Source of the DNA: Gonocerus acuteangulatus
Lineage: Eukaryota; Arthropoda; Insecta; Hemiptera; Coreidae
Direction: 5' to 3'
Assembly: GCA_946811695.1 (NCBI GenBank)
Contig: OX328124.1
Span: 87,324,030 to 87,388,029, forward strand
Length of the DNA stretch: 64,000 nt
Part shown: positions 48,079-57,900 of the stretch, piece by piece
How positions within the stretch are numbered: the first letter of the stretch is position 1
How the letters are laid out: each line of letters starts with the position of its first letter
Position numbers and translations under genes: made by a program
The notes under the pieces: generated by a model
The model's input: only the letters and a program-made list of their open reading frames with translations
Told to the model about the DNA's origin: nothing
Databases searched by the model: none

Positions 48079-51000
48079 TCACAGCTCTTTCTTTTTACTT
48101 GGTTCTTCTTTGAGCTGGAATCCTTTCTCCTGCAGTAGCTCATTGCATTCTTCTCTCGACATACCTCGTAATGGAATTCTCTCAATTTCCTGCAATTAAA
48201 GCCTTAATGTAAAACAAATACAAAATATTAATGAATACATTTTCAGAATTTTTGCAGTTAGGAATGTGGTAGCCATTTTGAGTTTGACTTCAACTAATTA
48301 AGTTGTGCATAGATATTATAATATTAAAGAATTATGATTATTATTTAAGATATGAAAATTAAGAACCATATGATTTAGAAGCAGATTGTGACATTAGATA
48401 AGGGGCTTCCGTGGAGCAATGTATTCTTATGGTTACATAATAAAACTGTAATTGAGATTAAATTAATTCCTGTATGTTTATATTGTTTTCTTAGAAGCTT
48501 GTAGTATTTTATTTTTAAATACTACTTTTTTTCTCATAATGTCTGATATTTTTTGAAATACCAGGCTTCATTTGGAATGGTCACAAGAGGTCTGATAAAT
48601 AATTTTCATGCTGTTCTTCTTGATTCTTTCTAGTCAATAAAATTTTCAACAATTATTTTATAAATACTGTCAAGGACCATTCGGCTCTTACCATATTGAA
48701 TAGAAATTGACTTCCCAAAGTTATCACTCTAGACATGCTGCTTAAAAATGGCCAGGATATCACAGAGTTTGATATTTCTTTATAACTTTTTTATACTTCA
48801 GCTCAGCGAGCAATGAGATTGACAAAGTTGCTTTTCTAACCCAAATAGCAAATAAAGCGAAAGCATCATTTGTTACGAATAATTCAATAAAAACAGAAGT
48901 TTTGGACCATTTTGACCACATCAACTCAGTACCAGTATTAATATTTTCATAATATATATATATATATATTATTAATTCCTTTATTAGGTGCTCAACTACT
49001 TGGGTTTTTCGCACCTATAAAAATGTATGTTTCCCTATTTAATTAACAAACTTATTATTATATATTTTTTTAAATTCTTTTGAATTGGGTACTGTGGAAA
49101 CAGTTAATAGAATCATCAGTAGCTAATAAAATTCAATCATAAGACCAACCAGAAATTTCAGAATTATTTTAATGTATTAACAATTTTAAGCAATAATTTA
49201 AAATCATTCACAGGCGTTTGCCCTTTCCTGGCAAGCCAAATATTTGAAATTGGCAAACCTTTTAGTCCATAACCAATAGAAAAAATAATTTTTTATATAT
49301 TTATATCTGGCAGAAGGTCAAATTTTAAGCAAAACACTCACTTTCTTCACTACTCCTTTATTCTGCCCTACATGTTTCACGTCTCTATGATGCCTCTTTA
49401 GGAGCACTTAAACTAATATAATATATCATTACAGCCTAAACATCTGAGAACCTTTCGCAGGTAGGGCCACGTCTAGACTGATAAGATCAATCATGTCTAC
49501 TACTTATCTGCTGTTTAAAATCGTTAGTTTTAGGGTAAATGTCGATTTTACAAAATAAGTCTTTGTCATTTTATAAAATAATTCACATTATATCGTATTA
49601 ATTAATTGTTGATTAAATTAAAGAATATTTTATCTAGATATTTAATCTCAGTTTTATTATTAACTGCCTTTCTCCTGTTTTTAATTATGTGTATATTTTC
49701 TTTTAATGGGTTTTTTCTCTTTATCTAATATCTTTACTGTGTCAAAATTAAAAGTATGGCTATTTTGTATAGCATCATCCACTAATGCAGTTTTGTTCTC
49801 AGTCTTGTCAAGATTTTTGCATGTTGTTCAACTCTCTTTTTTAAAAGTTGTTCCGATATTGGAAAAATAGGGTCACCATATTATAATAATTTTTTATAGT
49901 TATTCCCTGCTCACATTTGAAATTTAAATGACAGCAACAAGTTTGAAGACACAGCAAATACTTCTTTTTTTTTGGACGTGTTGGATTTTGACATATATTT
50001 AATAAATTGTATTGGTTTATTTAATTAAACATTTTTTTTAGCATTTGTTAATTTTTCGAATAAAGTAAAAAAGTTGATATAACGAGTAAGCATTAAAGAG
50101 CATAAAGTAATAATAAAAACATCAAACTAAATTCTGTTATATAAGTTTTGCTCATTTAATTTAATTTGTCTTACCAATAAGTTTCAGTATCAATTGATTA
50201 ATTTTCTTACCTCAAACTTGTCACTGAATAAGACTAATTCTGGAGGCGCACCTTGAATATGTTTAAAAACCACATCTTCACTAAGAATTTATTAAGGAAT
50301 AGTAATAAAGATCGCACTTATTAAAATGAATAACAAAAATAGCAATTATTAAATTAAAATGGTAAAAAGGATACTATTTTGGAACATCTTGAAAGATGAA
50401 AGCCTTTACTTCAGGCATCCCATTAAGAGAACAGCCGCTGCAACTCTAAACAAATTAGAAATCATAAAAAAACATTTCATTAATTTATATTATCATGTAA
50501 ATTATAATAATGTAACACAATTCAAATTTGATGGTCAACTGATCACGATAAATTTCAAGGTCTATCTGACTATTTTAGTAGTAGTAGTATCGTTTTTTTG
50601 AGGACAATCAACTCTTCCTTGTCTATTTTATAAAAAATAAGTTCTATTCTATAAGACTATTTTATAAAAAATAAGTTCATTTATTACAGATCCTAATATG
50701 CCGCTTCATTATGGCTAGCTATGGGGTTTAACCTGTACTAAAACTACTGTAGTAAGAGGAAGGAGCATAAAACATAGATATAACTATTATAATTTGTTGT
50801 TAACAGAAGTTTAAATGGTAGTTACAAGTGCGTAACTCACTGGAGGGAACCGAGGTATTCACATGACACTTTTTTTGGTTAACCATGTTGGAATGCATAT
50901 TATTTTATTAGAAGAAATTAGAACCAAGATTTCGAAAGAGAATCTTCATTCATGATGTTAAACTTAAATTGACCTATAGCTATTATAATGATTATGTGAG

Positions 51001-51215
51001 GTAACCAATGTGATAAAAATAAGATAAAAAGATCCACGTATGATAATAAATATATTTTAAGGTACTAAAGTTATTTTAAAATACAATAGTTCTTTGTTTA
51101 CCTGAATTTCTGCTCTTGATGCTGCTTTCTCTTCGCCAGCGAAGGCGTAATTAATTGCAATTAATAAACAAAGAATAAACATTAATGACTTTCTTAAAAA
51201 ATTGTCAGTATTCAT
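48079..51215 (-). CDS. SELENOM: Selenoprotein M homologue with Cys in place of Sec, four exons, 121 residues
   Basis: Exons: 51102-51215 (ATG 51213-51215), 50375-50445, 50211-50280, 48079-48189 (stop TGA 48079-48081); phases agree throughout. SELENOM is a thioredoxin-like ER-lumen oxidoreductase. Exon 1 encodes a signal peptide with the hydrophobic core SLMFILCLLIAINYAFA. Exon 2 encodes the redox motif CSGC, then EVKAFIFQDVP; vertebrate SELENOM has CGGU followed by EVKAFVTQDIP, so the selenocysteine position is an ordinary Cys codon (TGT). Exon 3 gives KYEDVVFKHIQGAPPELVLF and exon 4 EIERIPLRGMSREECNELL. The C-terminus KKEL is a KDEL-like ER-retrieval signal. The exon 2 donor is GTATCC; without splicing there the frame would meet TAG. 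No SECIS element is required. Confidence 0.9.
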
Positions 51216-51666
51216 GATTTTATATACTATTTTGCTTTACTAAGTATCGGTCTATAGTGATAAATGTTGCCTACAAGTTTCTTAGATAAGATATGATAAG
51301 AAACTTGTAACTTTCCAAAGAAGACTAAACTAAGTATATCACAGGTCTATGATCTCAACAGTGTACTGTTGTCAGAGCACTCTGCTTTCAAGTGGTGGGA
51401 TTAAACTTTACCGATAGCGGTTCGTAGAGATTAAGTAAGATGAGGAACGAAATACACTTGATATCCTTCATGTATTTACAGTCATTTGAGTAAGATGAAT
51501 ATTTCATGTGCAATTTTAATTTATTGATCAAACTGTTTTATAGAGGATATGTTCATTGAGAGGAGTTGGCTGGAATTGCGAAAGTATATTTAGACAGGGT
51601 TCGGCCTTGGTATCATAATAAAACAACGTTTGTTATAAGAAAATGTAGTTTTATTAAGATACCAAG

Positions 51667-51915
51667 CATGGGCGTACATAAGGGGGGGGGGAGTCGAGGG
51701 GACTGCAGCCCCCCCCCCCGAAATTGTGATCGAATCGGTAAAAATGTGCCATAAAAACCTCAAAAATAAATTAAATAAGATCACTTAGTTCAGAAAAATA
51801 ATTTTTTTTGAGGTGTAATAGCGTTTTAGTTGGCTAACTATTCAAAGTGCTAGGTTTTCCATCCTTCCAAAGTCCCCGGTTTCTTCCCCCAAATTATTTC
51901 CTATATATTTCCCTG
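51667..51915. mobile_element. G-tract MITE, copy 2 (249 bp)
   Basis: Starts CATGGGCGTACATAAGGGGG; inside are GGACTGCAGCCCCCC and CGAAATTGTGATCGAATCGG; the right end is degraded. A perfect 8-bp target duplication ATACCAAG flanks it (51659-51666 and 51916-51923). Confidence 0.85.
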
Positions 51916-52404
51916 ATACCAAGACTGAATCCTTTTCTTATAATGTTTTGGAGTCATATGAATAAGGAGGGAAGCCAAAGAAGGGATGGTTTTCTATCTT
52001 TGTACTGTTGTGAATTTTGTATATAAAAGTCCGACTCGCAGGAACTGCATCATCTTAGCGCGGTTCCGTTCTTAATCCTAATGTCATTTGGAAAGGTTGA
52101 AATAGACACAGTTATAATTTTAGTTAGACCTTTCATGAAATAACTTATGATCTCAAATAGGTCCCCCCAGACCCTCACCTGTACCTGACAGAAAAAGGGC
52201 CAGGCAGCACCCTTCATCCACTCCTAGAGATACTAATCTTACTGTTCAATGATTTGAAAAATATCTAAATGTTTACATTTTCTTGTACTCTTCTACTATA
52301 GTAATAATTCTACAAATAATTCCAATAAAAAAAAACAACAACCAATTAAAAAGTGAACTAAACAACTACAAAACCCCGTTTAAAAGAACAAAACAAACAC
52401 ATTT

Positions 52405-53013
52405 GAAGTTTTAAGCGCTTATTTCTCCGATTGACATCGCCTAATCGAAAATTGCTTCAGAATCTTTTTTGTAGAGCATTTAGTAAGATTTTGAATGGTT
52501 ACCTTCCACTTACCATGATTTCCAACCGTTTTCGAGATATTAAGGGAAATATACGAAGTTCCCAAAACTTTTCATGTCTAAAAATAAAATATTTTATTCT
52601 AATGCTTCCTCAACTCCGAAAGTAACCAAAATTAAATTATCTTTCTTTACATGAATTTCAAACATACAGAAATTATTTTAAATAAATCCCATGATTCTAA
52701 GTACCCAAACCAAAAACTTGATTCAACAAATATTTTTCCGCTTTTCTTGAAAACGGTTAAAGCTATCGCCTTAAAAATGGTTTCATTCGTTTTTGTAAGC
52801 ATATGAAGACGAGTAGCTACTTGTAAGCATATGAAGTAAGCATAACGATTTTTTTTCGCGCGAATTTCGCTCCAAAAAACCATGTTCCGGTGGACGGCTG
52901 CTGGTTAACGAACTTGACCTTTCAAATTATACAAAAGATTTTTGTACCAAATTTCACCAAAATCGGACCATTATTGAGGCCAGGAAAGAGCGAACAGAAA
53001 TAAATATAAATAA

Positions 53014-53072
<59 letters not shown>

Positions 53073-53225
53073 CATATATACAAATTTGAACCACAGTTAT
53101 TTTCGTTCTCTAGGGGCTCTGAATCGTAAAATTTTCTAGTCGGCACTTCCGGATTGCTTTATGAGGTCAACGTTATAAGCGGGATCCTCCCCCTGAAGGG
53201 AGGGAGGAACCGCCTTAAAAGGAAC
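52405..53225 (+). repeat. Dispersed repeat D, copy 3 with TA microsatellite
   Basis: GCTTATTTCTCCGATTGACA through TCCAACCGTTTTCGAGATAT, AACGAACTTGACCTTTCAAA and ACCAAATTTCACCAAAATCG, then about 50 nt of TA repeats (about 53018-53068), then AGTCGGCACTTCCGGATT. This is the copy without the MITE and LTR insertions found in copy 2, and so shows the unoccupied site for both. Confidence 0.7.
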
Positions 53226-53669
53226 CTCTCTCACAGCCTCAAGCCGTCCTACCTTCTACTAACTTAACCTTTTTTGACTGATTCGAGTCCTCCCAGATTC
53301 TTTTAATTAAATTAAGGGGTACATTCATGGAGAAATCGCTTTCTTGTAATTGCTGAGTCCTAGCCCTACTTACCCGGCATACTGACAGGTTACTATCGCG
53401 TAAAAAGGGCTGGACCACCTACTAACTGACAAATAGAGCGATAAAATAATTTCAACCGAACAACAACGTGAAACACGCATACCACACATCAGGATAAACA
53501 AATAACTGGAATGTACATGTGGAAAAGGAATCCTAATAAAAACCTCGTGACCCCTCCAGCCGAAATGTATCATTCGAATCCTGCCAATACACGTTCATTA
53601 CAGTTCCCGCCAAAAAACACGCGATACCAAGTATTTTACCACATTCCGCTCTCTATGCCACCATGCCAG

Positions 53670-53701
53670 TGGAATTGGTTACAAAACTGTAACCAATTCC
53701 A
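53670..53701. repeat. Perfect 14-bp hairpin with AAAC loop
   Basis: TGGAATTGGTTACA, AAAC, TGTAACCAATTCCA. In non-coding sequence between SELENOM and pyruvate kinase; role unknown. Confidence 0.85.
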
Positions 53702-54204
53702 CGATATCCATTGAACTGATGCTACATCCTCTACACTCGAGCATGAAGTCTATGTTAAAAGATCAGAACTATTTTTCGATTCCAATTTTAGATTTTAGAG
53801 TTTTTTTTAGGGTGCCTGGTATTATTGTACAGGATAAGCCGAGAACTATAAGACCTATTGTGCCACACGACGTGTCCGTCCGTTATATCACCACACAAAA
53901 TAAAAACAAACTCACGATTTTTCACTCTAAATGTTTCGATACGAGTGCATTCCTGGTAGTTTCTTAGCATTATGCATTATATGGTAACCTTTTGAACGTA
54001 GTTACAAATTTTTGTAGTAATACTTAGGAAAATTGTTGCTTTCTTTCTCTTCATTTCATTTCCAAGAACATTGGATTTCCAATGCTTTGGGAAATGGCTT
54101 TAGACAACAGCGATCAGCTAATAACACGTGTCAAATAAAATGCATCATATTTTTCTTTTTTATCACTCTATTTGTCTTGTTTTGCCCTCTGTGTTTCGAG
54201 GAAC

Positions 54205-54803
54205 GGTAAAACTTTAGGAGAGCGTCCTCAGCACTGATTTTTTTTTTCAAATTTTGCACTATAACGTATTTTGATGCATTAAACACGAATCCGTTAAAAA
54301 AAAAAAAAAAAGTTGCTCTCAACTAGGAAAGAAGTTATTAAGCTCTAAAGTTTACTGTTATGGAGGTTATAAAAGCTGGTGTAAACAGCGTATTAATAAA
54401 CATGCATATTAAGAAGATTGTCTAGGACGACTTTTGGGCAGACGTGCTATGCGTTTCCGCTCGCTACGCTCGCTCAAGAAGATATCAAAACTCTACTCAA
54501 TCCAACTCGCTGTTATGGATAGAATTCCGATATCGTGGAGGTTATAAATAGTTTATCAACATTTCAAAAGAGAGTTCTTTGTTTCCCAATGTTAGATGTC
54601 TGCGCATGCGCGTGTTTACAAATACGCTGTTTATGCCAACTTTAACCTCAATTACGGTGAACTTTAGTGCTTAATAACTTCTTTCCTAGTTGAGAACAAC
54701 TTTTTTATTTTTTTTAACGGATTCGTGTTTAGTGCTTCAAAATACGTTATAGTGCAAAATTTGAAAACAATCGGTGCTGAGGACGCTCTCCTTCAGTTTT
54801 ACC
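54205..54803. mobile_element. Foldback element with about 185-bp inverted arms
   Basis: The left arm 54205-54394 and right arm 54621-54803 are inverted copies. Shared segments include GAGAGCGTCCTCAGCAC, AAATTTTGCACTATAACGTA, AACACGAATCCGTTAAAAAA and CTAGGAAAGAAGTTATTAAG. The 226-bp centre contains GCTCGCTACGCTCGCTC and CTGCGCATGCGCG. No transposase. Open frames in the arms are mirror images and not genes. Confidence 0.75.
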
Positions 54804-54986
54804 CGAGGAACATTAGCACCAGAAATATTTATCTTTCTTTTCACTACTTACCTATGTTTGTTTTATTTATGTTTAAGGGCAAAAACTTACTACTGCTTAA
54901 TCACTACGTAGGTTCAACCCTTTTCAGGAATATCATTTATCTATTTACAATAGAAAGTAGCCAGTAAAGTGACAACATTTATTCAG

Positions 54987-57900
54987 TTAGTCATCATCAA
55001 AATATAACTGGTGATGTACAACAGGTGGTGCTGGGGTATGTGGAAGGACCCATGGGTCAACACTTGATGCGTAGACTATCCGAATGTTGTTGGTGAAGCC
55101 AGCTCCTTGCCTCCACCCATTCACTAAGATCAGTGGATCGCCTGCGTTGATTATTCCACGAAGTTTACCGATCTCTATGCCATACTGCAGGCGGAGGTCT
55201 ACGTCACGAGAGAAGCATGGAATTGGGGAGGCTGTAAAATTCCGTGTATTACTCATATTGTTTAATTATAAAAATGAGAGAAAAAATAAAAGATTGAATA
55301 AGAAAGAAAAAAAAATCATTATGTTAAAAATAAAGTGCGTCACGTAGGAGCTGCATAACTAAGCACATTCCACAGCGATCTGTTTAGTTTACAGTGCATT
55401 ATTAAAGAATTTGCTTGAGATTACCTCTGTAAATACAAAATAATCATAAATAATTTTGCTATTTTATATTTGTAATGTTCAGCTGTCTAAAGTATTTTTT
55501 CATTTAATTTTTTTTCCCGGATTAAGCCTGAACTTCTAATGGACCGATATTAATTTTCTTACAACAAACGTTCCTAAGTTGGGCATGATATCTAGTGGAG
55601 GCTCGGTGGCCGTGAGTGATAAGCCCTGAGCACATAACACTCCGTGCCAAGGGTCTTGGGTTCGATTCCCACTCGGGTTGGTGGCTTTTCTTTGGGAAAA
55701 AGAAAATGCATCAGCCCTATCCTGGCTAGAAAAGGCTGGTAACCGATAGATAACCCGCCCTAAAATTGTGAGTTAATTATCATGGCCGTTAAAAATTTAA
55801 ATAAATGATATCTAGTAAGGGCAAAGTAATAACTCGTCCAATAATTTCAAATAACAATGCTATATACAATGATAGGCGATCCCACTATTCCCTGACTTCT
55901 TAAAATTAAATGTTTTGATTTTGTCGCTTATCATCGTTTTTCTTTTTCGATTTCAAGTATTCTTTATGCCATGTTGGACTGCAAACTTGTATTAAAGAAT
56001 AGCCCAAAAGAATGTGTATTTGTAGATACAAGCATAGCAATTGTCAAAAGATCTTTATATCTTAATTGTTAACCTCTTTAGTCAAAAGTGGCCAGGACCT
56101 TATAGATATGAAATTAAAATTAGCAATAAGAAGGAAGAAGGTGAAGTTCTCTCGCCCATGGGCTGTAGCCCCCCCCCCCACCCGAAATTTTGATTTCATC
56201 GGTAAAAATGTGTCATAAAAACCTTCAAAATAAATTAAATAAGTCCACAGCTTAGAAGAAATAATGTATTTTGGGTGAAATAACGTTTTAGTTGTACATA
56301 TGCTGTTCCAAGTTCTAGAATGTTAGTATTCCATACCCCCAAATGCTCTCAGCCCCCCCCTCGAAATTCTCCCAGCCCCTCCCGAAATTATTTCCTATAT
56401 ACGCCCATGCTCTCTCCACGGTGTTGTTCTCATCTTTGTATCACTAGTTACCTTTAGAAGATCGATTTGAAGAGTAATTGGAATAGCTTTGAGTAAAACA
56501 AAACAAAAAGTAGATAGAAAAACAAGCAGTTCAATATTTACCAAGAAAAGAAAATTTGAATGAGGAAAAAGCAAAGGGACATGATTGGATTTTTGTTAGG
56601 ATAAATCATTCATTGCTTTAAAAAAAAAAGGCTAAATGTTCTTTAGGAGGTTAAGCTTGATTTAAGGTAGATTGGAATACCAACTTTTGTTATCTTGAGT
56701 TTCTCAAGTAGAGTCAGTTCCCTGTTTTATCACATTCCTTCCACATGGATGGCTTTTTCAGCTCCTCTACTAATCTGATTGAATACTTCTCCATAACAGC
56801 TTTCGTTCTTCCTCCGGTCTAACTTCTCCCTTTTATATATTCTCTTTCGTTCAACTTCTCTTGTTTTGGTTTGTTATATTTTTTGGCGCGGAATATTTAC
56901 CTATAACCTATACTACGGGATTGAAAAGTCCATCCTCCAGAAAATGCATTAACTAAACATTCCTGAGCAAGACTGTGACTTCAATAAACTCGGGTCATTA
57001 AAAGAGCATGTAGTTTTTCTGTTTTCTATTCGTAATAAATAGCTGAATCTATTATTTAAAAAAAAAAATCACTTTAAGCCGGCAATCTGAACGGTCAGCG
57101 GTCTCTCCTCAATGCTTTTATTTTGCACTGCTCAACAAACTGAGCAAACTGGTAAAATGAGCGAAATGATTAACATCCTTTTGTCTAAATGTTTTAAAAG
57201 ATGATTTGTTACTTTCAACATTTCTGTACCCCGGACGCCATATCCATCTTTTATTAAATTGACTTCACAACGTGTTTTTAATCTGGAATTTTCGATCCAT
57301 ATAATGGTGTAGAGTATGATGTCCTGTTCCAATAAACGACGAAGATAAGACAGTGAAAAATAAAGTAATGCCCGTTTTCATTAGAGTTAAAAGACACCAT
57401 GTGGAGGATTTGGCTTTGACTATGAACAATACTTCCAATTACATATCAATGCCAATAACAATGCGAAGAATTTTCTTTAAACTTAAAGTACCGAACAAAC
57501 AAATTTTAATAGTTCAAGGCTATGGAAAATTGGACTCCTGACCAATAACAAATATGTGACATGGTGTCCTTTACCTCCAGGGTACAGATTTAATGCGGGA
57601 TTTTAAGCAATGATTAAGAGGTGTTTTTTTAAATGCCAACAAGTGAACAACTGCATGTGTCTTATTACAATGTACCTATAATAATTATTATACACATATG
57701 GATAAACGAAACAGTAATACTTATCTAGGCGCACGGTAGTGCGCCAGGCCAAGTTCCGGCCTAAGCATACTGTGTGTATATTACAGGCGGTCTTAGAGCC
57801 GATTTTTAGTCTCTCATAACTTTCAACCAGGTAAAGATATAGTTATGAAATTTTACACAGGTATTATACTACTAGATGTGAGTAAAACTGGAAATTTTCA

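Larger units (their letters stand above)
51216..54986. other. Intergenic between SELENOM and pyruvate kinase
   Basis: It contains the presumed SELENOM promoter side, a G-tract MITE (51667-51915), repeat D copy 3 (52405-53225) with a TA microsatellite, a perfect 14-bp hairpin (53670-53701) and a long-armed foldback (54205-54803). No host gene recognised; short open frames near 53511-53970 have no known motif. Confidence 0.6.

Noticed and set aside
50359..50601. Plus-strand 80-residue frame
   Set aside because: It overlaps SELENOM exon 2 on the opposite strand, which carries the conserved CxxC motif.
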